This document shows positions 21,071 through 32,785 of a stretch of DNA of 64,000 nucleotides, piece by piece. Below the pieces are notes generated by a model. It saw only the letters and a list, made by a program, of their open reading frames with translations, was not told the DNA's origin and did no database searches. Position numbers and translations under genes: made by a program. The stretch is taken from NCBI RefSeq assembly GCF_954871325.1, contig NC_088779.1, positions 27,514,869 to 27,578,868 on the forward strand. The letters run 5' to 3'. This DNA is from Gordionus sp. m RMFG-2023. Taxonomy: Eukaryota > Nematomorpha > Gordioida > Chordodea > Parachordodidae. Every line of letters begins with the position of its first letter. Position 1 is the first letter of the stretch.

Positions 21071-21309
21071 ATTAGTAGTTTGCTCCACCAAGAGTTTGAC
21101 CCATCCTTTGAAAGGTTTTTCTTTATATTATCTTCTTTTATATCAGTAATGAGGGCTTAGGCAATCAAAAACATTTTTTTTTGTCTTGGTTCCTTTTAAT
21201 TTGGGATTCCAAAGGAAAATTTAATCTTCCTAAGAAAAAGTTCTGGTCCTTTGAAGAAGAGACGTTAAACGTTACCAGAGGGATATTGAAGTTTAATGAT
21301 TGTCTATAA
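21071..21309 (+). CDS. Exon pair split by a 32-nt intron, copy B
   Basis: Exons 21071-21114 and 21147-21309 are identical to copy A. The 32-nt intron between them is also identical, so the copies give no codon-based evidence. The 54-codon last exon is open within AT-rich DNA and includes the sequon NVT near the C-terminus. Upstream exons are not identified. Family unknown. Confidence 0.35.
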
Positions 21310-21520
21310 TCAATTGTTTTACATTTATTACGTTGAATTGTTCATATATTCTTTGTCAAAAAGTAACATATTTTTATTACTACTAATATTTAAAGTAATC
21401 GTTGACGGGGTTGAATGGAACGGGGTGAAGTTTTTTCAGGTCTCTTCACAGTGGCAAACTCACATCAAGTATTTTCCCCTTTTGCTCTCACCTGCTCAAC
21501 CTATACCTTCCAACACCTAA
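21296..21520 (+). CDS. Small ORF with hydrophobic N-terminus, copy B
   Basis: 74 codons as in copy A, with R/Q near the start and a small change in the first hydrophobic run. It overlaps the last exon of the preceding model by 14 nt. The second half (GVEWNGVKFFQVSSQWQTH) is identical in both copies. Confidence 0.25.
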   Translation: MIVYNQLFYIYYVELFIYSLSKSNIFLLLLIFKVIVDGVEWNGVKFFQVSSQWQTHIKYFPLLLSPAQPIPSNT

Positions 21521-23860
21521 GGGAAATTCAAAGAAACCTAATAAATTACCATATTTTTTTTTTTTTATAAAACACCATAAAATGTAAATTTTTAAAAAGC
21601 GAAACAAATATTAATAATTTCGAGTCGCAATAATTTGATAATCCCTTTTTCGTCTTTATTTTTTATTTTAAAAATATTTTTTTTTGCATTGTGTCATCAA
21701 AACAAGTTCTCAATCAGTATTGTTATTGTCCAATATATTTTTAATCAATTATATATATATATTAAGTATGATTATGACAAGTCATTTATGACATGTATAA
21801 ATAAAGCTGCTTTTGCCTCTTGGAGAGTGATAATGTAATAAATTACAAAAACAAATTTAGTATCTTAATTCGTTATTGTTTTACAGGAGTAAAAGTTTTC
21901 AAATAAATTACCCTTTTCTATATTTATTTTTTTTTCTTCACTTTTTGAGAGAAAATATTTCTAATGCTCACCGTTTCCTGTAATAGTTACAACTTTTTAA
22001 ACTGTTGGTGGCCATATTTAATTTAAAAGTATTTACGAATGTATATAAATGTTCGGTTTTCCATCCATCGATCAAAAAAAAAAATTGGTATATATAGACT
22101 AATCCTTCAACAGGCCTTTGGAGTAATTCAATAGAAATATGGAAATATTTTTTGATCAGCTGATACCACAAATATTTATCTTTTTATACGTCATATTGTC
22201 CAGATTTTATTTTTTTTAAACTACGAAACTATATTGTTGTCCTGTTTTAATTATTTTTTTAAAATAAAATTTTGTAATTTATAAAAGTTATTTTTTTTAA
22301 CGATTATTATTTATCTTTATTAAGAAATTATAATGTATAGAATAATATAGATATTAAAAAATAAATAATGATATATATTTATACTAAAGTGTTTCCATAG
22401 AAAAACAATTTTTCATTTTAATAGATATCAATTGCATTATACTATTTTTCTAAACGCCATGAGAACAAAGAGGTACTGGGTTAATATCATTTAAATTTAC
22501 ATATTTTAAGTCTTTAATCTGTTATTCTTTTATGATGTTAAATATTCAATTTTTTTTTTTACCTATAGAAAAAAATATCTATTCTATTGAATATAATCTT
22601 CATTGACAAGTTGCTATGGAATTTTGTTTGCCAAAAGCAGAAATAGTGCTGAAGAAGTGGCATACCGATTTTTAAGGATTTTTGTTGAATCCAATCCTCT
22701 TTTAAATATCTTATCTCTTCCTTATCCATTCTTTCTTTCTTTAAGTAGCCAAAAATTTTTAGTATTTTTATATTTATATTGTATATCTCTAGATGGACTT
22801 ACGGCTATGAGTTGTCATCTTTCTGCCAGAATTTCCTCTTTTAGATTAGTTAATGATTTTCTTGCGAATTTGAATATGTTGACTTATTCGACCCATTTGA
22901 ATAAAAAAAAATTTAAAAATTGTATGAAAAAGAATTAGCAATTATTAATTTAAAAAATAAATAAGCAGACGATTATTAATTTAAAAAATAAATAAGCAGA
23001 CGATTATTAATTTAAAAATTAAGATAACAATATTATGAGTTAGTGAATGATAGTATTTATGCATAAATGCTAAAAATTAAGCTATAAATAATATTTTATA
23101 TTTATATTAACTAAGATTAAAATTTTACTAATAATAATAATCAATGAATTTAGAAGATTACGTTATGAATGTAAACAATACACAAATATCGAAAACATTT
23201 TAAAAAATCACATAACGAACAAGCTTATTACGTAAAATCGATATAAAATCTAAATCACTAAAAAAAAACTTCCATTATGATAAATTTTTTTATTCTGATT
23301 TGGCATTCTTATTCCAAGGAATCATTCTTATTTATTCAAATTCAATTTGTGGGGTATAGGTCTCCGGAGTAGTGAGTGTTGTATATGTGGTTATTTTGAA
23401 AAATAAAATATAAGCTAAAAATCAAGAATGTGCTGGCTGATATCAATGTAGGGGGGTCAACAAAAATTTTTATTATGATTTTTTTTCTCTAAATTATTTA
23501 TTTAGCTGATTTAAAAATTTTTTGAAAGTTACTTAGAGACTATGACTCAAATATTTTTTAAAAAAACCTCCAAATTTCTAAACTTTCATAATTATAAATT
23601 TGTGAAATAAAAAAATGTTTTATAAATTATAATTATTAACCATTTTATTTTTATACTTTCTATTTATTTAAATGAGACTCGCAGACCTATTTTTTAAAAA
23701 ATACCAGGATTTTTAGTAAAAAATTTTTAAATTGCGGGAGAAATTTGATAAAAATTTTTATTTTTCGTGAGAAATATGATAATTGCGGGTTGGCATTATG
23801 TCAGAATGTGAATAACATGATTAAATATCTAGGTTTCGCTAATATTTAGTGTCTTTGTAA
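21521..23860. other. AT-rich part of copy B, no firm gene
   Basis: Contains the 34-bp tandem units at 22925-23030 and a 111-codon ORF at 22603 that has no counterpart in copy A because of a local deletion there. Its first third (AKSRNSAEEVAYRFLRIF) looks protein-like, but no splice sites or family support it. Confidence 0.35.
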
Positions 23861-24235
23861 TAGAGACTTTCATGGGCCTTAATTTTTTGACCAAGCTCGG
23901 CCCATATTTAATGCTAAAATAATTCCCAAGCCTAAGTTCACAAAATTTCCCGAGCCCATATACAAAAATTTAATTTTTTTTATTTTATGAAAATTATCAA
24001 TATTTAAATGTATTTAGGCCATTTTGTTTACAATACTGAAATTTATTATTATTAGAAGAAAAAATGGCAATATTTCATTAAACAACTGTTTTAAACAATT
24101 TAAATTTAATAATTTTAGGCCCAAGCCCAGCCCATTAAAAAAATTTTTTAAAAACCCAAGCCCGGCCGAGACCAGCTGATAGTGCAGGGTATGGGCATGT
24201 GGGCCGCGGGTCGGCCCGGCCCATGAAGGTCTCTA
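23861..24235. mobile_element. 375-bp hAT MITE specific to copy B
   Basis: Ends are TAGAGACTTTCATGGGCC and GGCCCATGAAGGTCTCTA, near-perfect inverted repeats. Flanks CTTTGTAA (23853-23860) and CTTTGTAT (24236-24243) match at 7 of 8 bases. The empty site is seen in copy A near 7195-7205. The interior has AGCCCAGCCC and GGTCGGCCCGG blocks around an AT-rich core. It inserted after the locus was duplicated. Confidence 0.92.
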
Positions 24236-24775
24236 CTTTGTATTGCTATTTCCTAAATCAGTTGTGCCAACCTCAAAAAGGAAGCCGTGTTATGAACGTG
24301 AAATGAGTAGACATATGCACCACCAGCTCACGGCACGTCCGCTAAAAATTTCTCCATGCCAGGTAGCCACTGATCAAGATTAGCCACGCAAGCTTGCCAC
24401 CGAATATTTAGGGCGGCGAAGCATGTAATATATTTAAATTGTTATTTAAGTTTAAGGACACCCCTTTATAAGGTAAATATTCCTAAGATCAACTTTACAG
24501 GATACAAACAAAAATAATTTAATCTAAAAAGGATGGGGCACTAGAGCACAATTATTACGGACCCATGGTAGCAGACTAAAACAATGGTCTTCCATTAGTT
24601 GGGATTAAACTGCACCTATATTTCGGCGCGATCCAAATAAATGCCTTAGCAATCAATTTGGTATTCAGAAATCGTTAAGTGACGATCGTAATGAAGCCTT
24701 CTATTTCAAAAGCCGTTACAATGGCTATTAGTCAAAGTAATTGCTTTGATATTCCTGGCCATATAGCTATGCAAG

Positions 24776-25610
24776 TATTTTCCGATGTCCTCGATACGTC
24801 ATTCGTGACGTCATGTCATCGGCACGGATTGTAATCATTACGTATTTCTTTATTTTTATTTCAAAATATCAAAAAAGATATTTTTTCATAAATTACAGTG
24901 TTGTGCAGATTTAAATTAAATTATAAAATTTAATTAAAATTAGATCTAATGGGTCACACATGAAATTTTAATTACAATGTTTTGCAGATTGAAGTAAATT
25001 ATATATAAGTATTTTAGATAAAGACAACCAATGGTGACTCCTCTGGGGGTTCGGTTTATTATTATAATTATTCCTTTTGTTTTTATTATAGATGACAGGT
25101 CCTGTCTTAACCTCTCAAAATGATTGTACAGTTGCTGATTTATCTGTCATTAATAAAAGAAAAATATGGCAGGTTAATTAACAATTAAACCCAATAAATC
25201 TACCCACCATATAAAATAATAGTCATCGATATATATATATATTATATATAGTAAAAAGGAATAAGTGTTTAATTATCTTAACGCGTATAATAATTTTTTA
25301 AATATGTGTTTCTTATATTTTCTTACATTTTAGATTACATTTATGTTTTACAAACATCTTATGAAATTCCCATGATTGCTAATGAGTTGAACCTAATATT
25401 GACTCATCTGTAGGTTCAGTGCATTATTATGTTATAAATTTTTTAATTAAAAAAACAGGCACTTTATTAACCTCTCTTAATGATTGTAAATTATGATTTA
25501 TCTGTCGTTGCCAAACAAAGAAAGAGATGGCTGGTTAATCAACAAAAAAAAAGTTGTAAATATAACGAAATCCAACAAATTCTGCCAACCATACAAAATA
25601 AAGTTAGTCA
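24776..25610. repeat. Tandem pair of a ~180-bp segment with exon-like sequence
   Basis: 25040-25230 and 25400-25610 are diverged direct copies, both with a TT-rich lead, an AG, TTAACCTCT, GATTTATCTGTC and GGTTAAT. This lies between duplicated block 1 and the C/T tract of copy B. The stretch 24776-25040 is AT-rich apart from a short dyad around GTGACGTCATGTCATC at 24810. Confidence 0.5.
25092..25172 (+). CDS. Candidate 81-nt exon
   Basis: A stretch between TTTTATTATAG and the donor GTTAAT is exactly 27 open codons: MTGPVLTSQNDCTV, then ADLSVINKRKIWQ. The related segment 350 bp downstream has lost this frame. No other exons could be linked, and the family is not recognised. Confidence 0.25.
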
Positions 25611-26575
25611 CCTCTCTTCTTTTTCTTCCTTCTCATTTTTATTTCTCTCTTCATTCCCTTTTTCTTTGCCTTTTCTCTTTACATTTCCCTTTATCTTTAT
25701 ATCCTTTCATCTTTTCCCCTTCTTTCCTTTTCTTTTCCTACCCCTTCTCTTTTCCTTTCTCCCTTCCTTTTCCGTTTTCTTTCCCTATTCCTTTTAATTT
25801 TTTACCTATTCCATTTTTCGCTTTTTCATTATTTTATTTTCCCTTCTCTTTTTTTTCCCCCTTTTCTTTTTCTTTTCATTCTCCTTTTCCTTGCCATTTT
25901 TCTTCTCCCACTTTCCATTTTCTTTCTTTTATTTTCCCTTTTCTTTTCCATTTCCCTTTTCTTACCCTTTTCCCTTATCTTTACCTTTTTATTACACTTT
26001 TCACTTTCCCCTCTTTCCTTTTTAATTTCCTTTCCATATTTCTTTTTCTTTCTCTTTTCCTTCCAATTATTTTCCCTTTTCTTCTTCTTTCCTTTCTCTT
26101 TCTTTTTTCCTTTTTCTTTCATTTACCTTATTTCTTTACATTTACCTTATTTCTTTTCATTTCCCCTTTTACTTTCATCTTTTTCTATACATATTTCTTT
26201 CCCTTTTTCTTCTCCCCCTTTCATTTTACTTTTCCCATATCTTTTCCTTCTCCTTTCGCATTCTTCTTTTCATTTCCCCCTTTCTTTTTCTATCTCTTTT
26301 CCTTGCTTTCCCTTTTAATGCCTTTTATTACCATCCCCTTTCTCCTTCTCCTATTTTTATTTTTCTTTCCCTTTATCTTTTTTTCTTTTCTTTTCCCTTT
26401 TCCTTTCCCCTTTCCTTTTCCTTTTCCTTTTACCTTTCTCTTTTCTTTTACATATTTCTTTCCATTTTCCTTTCGCTTTTCATTTAGCTTCTCATTTCTC
26501 CTCTTCCTTTTCTTTTCATTTTTCTTTCGCTTTTTCATTTCGCTTCTCCTTTTTCTTTCCCTAATCCAGCATGGT
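25611..26575. repeat. Homopyrimidine tract, copy B
   Basis: Nearly 1 kb of C/T on the + strand. A 362-codon + frame and two minus-strand frames across it are composition artefacts (almost only F, S, L, P or K, R, E, G). It is the positional counterpart of 7958-9355. Confidence 0.96.
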
Positions 26576-26751
26576 TTTTGAATAAAAATCTTAAACTTAA
26601 AAAAATCGTTTTGGATTTTTCGAGATATTCTTTCTTTGACAGCGGAGCCGATAGTCCTAAAAAATATTGTTCCAAATTGTAACAATTTAGGCTATCTTCG
26701 TCTTTGAGAGTTAAATATGAAAATGCTAAAATTTATAATATAATATAATTA

Positions 26752-27168
26752 CTAACTCTTTATAAATTTCCAGATCGTTGGATGATGGGAACTTATATGA
26801 GACGAAAAACTTCGATGCCAGCCCTCTACTGAATTATTTGTATTCGGTTCACGAGATAGTGTCGATTCGTAGCAATTCCATAGAGAAATGCTAAATATTG
26901 GCGACTTCCTCTCCATCGCTATCATTTTTCCAATCCACGTCTCTTCAAAATATTCTATCAAGGGAGAGAGAATATCCCTATTTTCTTGATAAAATTCAGA
27001 GGCACATAATTCCTCGAATCCATGAATTACATCCTCAATTGTTACATATGCCATTGACATTAACATTTTTATGTAATAGCAAAATATGTTTCGGATTTGT
27101 ATGCATTGCAAATTAGCGGACTTTTTTGAACCGTGCGCCATATGCATTGAGACATATGGAATAGGCAT
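26752..27168 (-). pseudogene. MULE-type transposase, C-terminal fragment
   Basis: The 138-codon frame matches the C-terminal part of animal MULE transposase-derived proteins: KMLMSMAYVTIEDVIHGF, then EYFEETWIG, WNCYEST, and the signature TNNSVEGWHRSF with HPTIWKFI. The DDE catalytic region and any zinc-binding N-terminus are absent, and the flanks are AT-rich, so this is a fragment. It lies after the C/T tract in copy B only, so it arrived after the duplication or was lost from A. The matching + strand ORF is a shadow. Confidence 0.85.
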
Positions 27169-27173
27169 CTGCG

Positions 27174-27502
27174 CAAAAGTAACTGGTTACTTAATTTATA
27201 TATATATTTCAATAAATATAATTAAATAATAAATTTAAATTTGTAAATTTTTTTTACATTCTTTTACTATATGATTTAAATCTTAGCCAATGAATTTATA
27301 TTAATATAAATATATTCGATTTAACGTAATTAGGTCGATCCGGCTAGCCCTGAATCTACTATCCACTAAAAATAATTGTAACTAGTGGCTAGGTATATTT
27401 AAAAAAAGAAAACTATTAACTGTAACTTGTTATATTTTCCCAAATTTAACTACTAACTTAACTAGTTACATTACATTGCCAAAGCAACTTTTAACAACAC
27501 TA
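27174..27502. mobile_element. hAT-type element remnant
   Basis: The right end CAACTTTTAACAACACTA is the inverse of TAGTGTTGTTAAA, the end type seen in the MITEs at 1352 and 17875. AAAAGTAACTGGTTACTT at the left resembles inner parts of such elements. The exact left end and target duplication were not found. Confidence 0.45.
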
Positions 27503-27684
27503 ACTATTTTATTTCGTACTTATCTTTAAAAATAAATTTCGCAAATTCTTACAAATCATGTCAAAATTTTATTCTACAATTAATTCATCTAATAATCGAA
27601 AGACCTCGCTTGTAATCATATTTAAAATTATGTAAAATACTTTTTTCCTATGACAATATATATAACATTTTTTTATAAAATAAT

Positions 27685-27862
27685 CATATTCTTTAAGTAA
27701 ATTTCTTTATAAAATAATTCTCTATAAAATACATTCTTTATAAAATAATTATCAATAAAATCATTCTCTGTAAAATCATTCTCTATAAAATTATTCTCTA
27801 TAAAATCATTCTCTATAAAATCATTCTCTGTAAAATCATTCTCTATAAAATTATCAGGTGAT
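27685..27862. repeat. 15-bp minisatellite
   Basis: Around ten degenerate units of TTCTCTATAAAATCA. The minus-strand reading gives repeats of FIEND, which is a product of the tandem structure, not a gene. Confidence 0.9.
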
Positions 27863-28067
27863 TGAATTTTTTTCAATATTATTCGAAGATATTAATTTAA
27901 CCTATCTAAAAAATTCTAGATTATCGATTTTTGGAATTAGACCATTTGTTTTTAAGTTCTTTGTGTGATTTATAAACAATATGTTTTACTATGAAATTGG
28001 TATATAAATAAATAAATATAATAGATAGGATCTTATGGAATATTTGGTATATATATGTAATGTCGTG

Positions 28068-28245
28068 ACAGTTCTCTCTATAAAATAAACTCTGTAAAAT
28101 ATATTCTCTATAAAATAATTCTCTATAAAATAATTCTCTATAATCGACATTCTCTATAATTGTTTTCTCTGTAAAAGTTTCTCTATAATTGTTTTCTCTG
28201 TAAAAGTTTCTCTATAATTGTTTTCTCTATAATGGTTTCTTTGTA
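28068..28245. repeat. 15-bp minisatellite grading into 28-bp units
   Basis: The same TTCTCTATAAAAT unit recurs, then changes to a longer unit TCTCTATAATTGTTTTCTCT plus GTAAAAGT, repeated about three times. A unique ~200-bp spacer separates it from the first array. Confidence 0.9.
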
Positions 28246-28427
28246 TTGACGCGATCAATCATATTCAAAATGAGTACTTCTACCCTTATAGAAACGAGAG
28301 AAAACAAAAACAATAAAAAGATTTACACATAAGCTAATATGTCTTACTTAGTTATAATGGGCATTAGTATTAGATGTGATAATTTAATTTAAATTAAAAA
28401 AAAATTTCTTCTTTAAATGCAAAACTT

Positions 28428-28610
28428 TTATAACACAAATTTCTTATTAACCCCATTTTTATTTATTTTATTACAATTTCTATCACTTCCTTCCAAAAAA
28501 CTTCCCCCTTCCACTGTTATATAATTAATAAATTTTTCCTTAAAGATTCCCATTATTTTCGATTTTACTTCCTCATCATACATTACTCTTTTGACACTAC
28601 TATTTCCCAT
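28428..28610 (-). CDS. Weak small ORF
   Basis: 60 codons, starting MGNSSVKRVMYDEEVK and containing FKEKFINYITVEGGSF. The MGNSS start would suit N-myristoylation. There is no second copy, no splice evidence and no family, so this may be chance. Confidence 0.15.
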   Translation of the reverse strand: MGNSSVKRVMYDEEVKSKIMGIFKEKFINYITVEGGSFLEGSDRNCNKINKNGVNKKFVL

Positions 28611-29183
28611 TTCAACTTTACTGTTTACCTACAAAATCTTAATTCCATTTATTTACTCAAAAACATTATGAAAAATATAACAATTTTTCTTAACCTCATT
28701 TACTTGTCTTCTTTAAATCTCTATTTTGTTTTTTTTTAATTAAAAATATCTAACTTACTATTTATTTTTTTAATATGAATAATATAATTTAGTAACATTT
28801 CTACGAGATAAAAAAAATAATCCCATTATTTCAACGCTCATTCTTTACTATTCCAACGCTCTTCTATTCCAACGCACGCTAGATCCTCATCATCAGTATC
28901 CCTCACTACACATTTATTTTTACTCCATGTTATTTAATCCTCATAATACGCCCTTCAATATTTAAATCCTTTATCCCATTCCATCGTAAATTTACAAAAA
29001 TGTAGAATACCAAATATATACAAATATTAAATTCTTAGAATAGAATATATAAATTAGTTACATTTATCATATTGTAATATTAGTAATAAGTATCTTCTCC
29101 AGCGAAAATTTTATTATCAAATGGTTTTTTCTGTATGCGAGAATCATAATGGCATTGCTGGAATTAAAAAATTTCCCCCTCGT
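28611..29183. other. AT-rich intergenic
   Basis: Only a short triplicate of TATTCCAACGC (28840-28875) stands out. No gene seen. Confidence 0.5.
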
Positions 29184-30233
29184 ATAGCTCTTGTTCTGAT
29201 TCATCATCGGACCTCTTGTAACTATGGTAATATTAATACTTATAATTTTATAAAAATATTAAATATTATAAAATGAATCCCACTAGGTTTAAATAGACAT
29301 CTAACCCAAATATTAGAATCATGTCATTTTCCCGACTTATGGTCCATCAAATTTAGAATGCTTAAATTAATTTATAGAGAGGATTATTCACTCTTTTCTC
29401 TCCCCTCAATTTTTCGCTTTCAGATAAGAAATCATATCAAATAGAATTCAATATGATTATTTGTTTAACAAACAATGAAAAAAGTTTATTGTTCTGAATT
29501 ATTCAAAATTATTTTTAAAATTTGTTACCAACGACAATGTTGACTACTACAATGACACCCACTACAGCAATCGCCCCCACTTCTACAAGGACCTCCTTGT
29601 TGCTGACACACAACACCTCCATCATTATCATCCCAAATAATTTCCCTTTCAATTTTTAAAATGTTTAATTGTAAATATGCACTAGTAATATTATATGGCT
29701 TATTTACTGTAAGATTTATGATTTGACAACGAGATCGAAATTTAAACCTTAGATGTATATGTACCCTAAAAACATTATTAACTTTTATTTAATTCTTCCT
29801 CACTTTTACAAATTTTTTGCTATTTATTTTGAAAATTTGTATGCACAAATAATTATGAATATACAAAATTAAATTTTGGCCTTAATTTTTTTTTTCATAA
29901 GCCATTAAAACAATATTTTGTTTTATTCTTACTTTTATCGATTCTTTTAGCTCGATAAAACCCTTAATTTTCATTTTGCAGGAAACTTTTTCTGGGATAT
30001 TTGTGGAGGCCATAATTTTAACATGGCTAGGTTCGCTATAGAAAATTCTAAGAGAGGTCTTCCCTCCTCTAGCCTTTCCCCCCTGTCTAATTGTCTGGAT
30101 CTTAGCGTAAAACAGATTTACATATTAAAGGGAATAATATAATAAGACGCAAATGCCTAGAGTTATTTTATGGACAGTTATATCTTTAATTCATTAGTGG
30201 AATAAAATATGAAAAGATTTAACCTATTCTGTT
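29184..30233. repeat. Duplicated block 2, copy B
   Basis: Aligns with 10019-11075. It contains knottin exon 2 and nearly all of the intron. Copy A ends at the assembly gap, so the true extent may be larger. Confidence 0.9.
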
Positions 30234-30363
30234 TAGCATTCCTCGGATGGTAATAATCTAGGCTCCCATCTGATTCGAGGTTATCAATTGAATTTAAATG
30301 GAATATAATATTCATTAGAATAAGTATGAAAATTGTGAAATTAAGGTTATAAGAACACTTCAT
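29525..30363 (-). CDS. Secreted knottin-like peptide precursor, two exons
   Basis: Exon 1 (30224-30363) encodes 46 codons plus two bases. It starts MKCSYNLNFTIFILILMN, a clear signal peptide, then an acidic propeptide part (SIDNLESDGSLDYYHP). It ends at donor AG|GTTAAA. Exon 2 (29525-29645) follows acceptor AAAG|G, completes an Arg codon, adds EIIWDDNDGG and the mature domain, and stops at TAA; the total is 86 residues. The mature part has seven cysteines, C-x6-C-x5-CC-x2-C-x1-C-x4-C. This fits the inhibitor-cystine-knot pattern (C-x6-C-x5-CC-x4-C-x4-C) with one extra cysteine before the fifth. Intron length is 578 nt. Copy A keeps exon 2 with all cysteines. Such peptides can be defence, signalling or venom/saliva components; the sequence does not say which. 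The acceptor lacks a strong pyrimidine tract. Confidence 0.75.
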
Positions 30364-30939
30364 CGTATATTTTTCTTAAACTTTAATACAAAGTTAATTA
30401 TTAATCGATTCTAGAAGGTGTATTATATATATGTCATCGTAATTTTTTTTAAAAAATACAAAGTTTCTACTGAAATTAATAGAAAGAATATGATAAGAAT
30501 AACGGCCTTGAACGAAAAAAATGTTTAAAATAACGTAGAGATTTTTTTTTTCGAAAAATTAGAAAATTGACCCTGTATTCATAGTTAGCGCGAATTAGCG
30601 GCGAAATATACGAAATATGATGTATTTTTATATTTTTCCCTGCAAATTGGCACAAACTGTTAATTTAAGAAATATATAAACGTCTTTAATATATTATGTT
30701 CCTTATAATCAATTTGATTGAATCCAAAAAAATCTTCTAAAATATTAGAGGGTATTTTCCATGTAATTTTAGATATTTTTTTGCTGGAAATTTCTCTTAT
30801 AAAATAAATAAATAATTTTTTTTTTAAATATTTTCAATTTGTATGCAGGATAATAATGGCAACATTTTTATTAATTAACTAGTAGAGAGCCCGTTATGAA
30901 TGATGGGGAATGAGAATTTTATTTTTAATTGAATTATAC
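30364..30939. other. Upstream region of the knottin gene
   Basis: AT-rich. On the minus strand this would hold the promoter and 5' leader. A/T-rich boxes abound, so no specific TATA element can be assigned. Confidence 0.35.
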
Positions 30940-31187
30940 CTTTTACATTTTACAATAATACTTTTAATCTAATCTTTATTTTCCAATTTCCCTCATACCA
31001 GAATAATCCATTTTTCTCCTATAATATATTTATCAAAAGTTAAAAGTAAAAAAATAAACAAAAAAATACCAAGTGTTTGAATATCAGTTCTCGATAAAAT
31101 AACTAATAAATAAAATATATTCTTTTTGATTGACATTTTATAATATATATGTACAAATATATATCATAATAATACAAAACTACAACA
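30940..31187 (-). repeat. LTR (3' in element orientation)
   Basis: Aligns with 34128-34373 with about half a dozen substitutions. On the minus strand it starts TGTTGTAGTTTTGTATT. Confidence 0.85.
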
Positions 31188-32785
31188 CGCCCACCCTTCA
31201 AAAACCCAGATACCATATAATTATCGTTCTTTAAGGACATTGATTATTTCCTCGTCATTTATCGAATCTTATCTTTGAATATCATCGCCTTTTACTATTG
31301 AATTGTCTTCTTTCGACATGTGGATTATAATACTTCATATATTTTGTTCGTTTTATAATACATATAAATTTGGATTCAACAATTCTTTACAATTATTTTC
31401 TTTTTCTTAATGTTCAATTATAAAACAAATAATTGACCACAAACAAAATAAAAGAATACGAATAGGGATAAAAAAAATAATTTATAATTATCACTATTAA
31501 AATTACATATATATATTTTCGTTATATCCATAGAGAAAATAATATGAACCACAAAAAAATTAAGACATGTCATATAGTAACAATACTAAACTACAAAACT
31601 ACAATATATATATATAATGCCACCACAATCATATTTTTTATGTTACAAAAAAAAAATATGAAGATGTGCCGATAAATAAAAAAAATTTTAATTTATAATT
31701 ATAACTATTAAAACTATAAACAATATCATCAAATCACTTCTTTATTAATTTTTTAAAACTCCTTTATTTTACATAATTCTTCATTAGGTCAAAGTTTAAA
31801 ATCCTTTAACCGACTTTTATTTAAGAGTTTTTTTCTTTATCACACAATATAAAATTTTTTTTTAATTGTTTCACAACAATGTCTTTTTAAATTGAAAAAA
31901 AAATACAATTTTTTAAAAAAAAAAAAATTAATCTACACAAAAGTTTGTATTTCATTGAACTTTCTAATACCATACCACATGGTATTATTCACATGAATTT
32001 ATTAAAGTCAATGTTTTTATTTTATTCATAACAATTTAATTCTTAAATTAAAATATTCTTCTATAAGATAAATAACACTTTTCTTCCCAGATGTTACTTT
32101 TATTAAAACTTTTATTACAATATATTATCACTTTTAATTATGCTTTATTCAATTTTATATTGACCCGAACATTGATTACTTTCATTTTCAATCATTAAAA
32201 TTCTATTTATTATATTTAAATCACCATTAATATCATTAGGCCAATATTTATAAAAATTTTCACAAGACATGATTTACATACTTGCCCCGGTATCAAATAA
32301 CATTTCAATTATTTGTCCACCAAATTTTAAATTAATATGAGGACATGAACTCTGTTTCATTCCTCTCTCAGTTATTAAATTTTTAGGCAATTTAATCGGT
32401 TGAATGATATTTATTTTAATCTATTTTCAATACAATTAATATTCATACCTAAATTCTTCTCAGAATGTAAAAGTCTCTGAATCTCATTTATGTTTTTATT
32501 AAAAATCTCTCTTGGATATTTCTCATTTTTTTATTACATATCCTTTTTATTCAGATTATTGGTTAATTTAAAATTTTTTATTTCATTAAAATGACAATAA
32601 AAATTTCCTACATTAAAACTCTTTTTATTCAAGTTAAATTTCAATGTATAATCATCATTCCCATAATGATTATCAATTTTATTATATATATCCACACAAT
32701 TTTTAATAAAACTATATATATCAAAATATTTATTCTCTAAATATGATTTTTCTATTTTTATATGACTCTCTTTCAAATCATATAG

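Larger units (their letters stand above)
16548..24775. repeat. Segmental duplication, copy B
   Basis: This is the second copy of the locus at 1-7870, in the same orientation. Copy-specific changes include a 13-bp tandem expansion at 19361, a shorter CTTT tract with extra sequence around 22610-22740, and a hAT MITE insertion at 23861-24235. Confidence 0.93.

Noticed and set aside
25493-26581. 362-codon ORF, the longest in the window
   Set aside because: It lies on a C/T-only tract and encodes mainly F, S, L and P; stop codons are avoided by composition.
27673-27876. ORF with FIEND repeats
   Set aside because: Product of a 15-bp minisatellite.
27685-28245. CRISPR-like array
   Set aside because: Units are contiguous and degenerate without unique spacers, and the DNA is eukaryotic.
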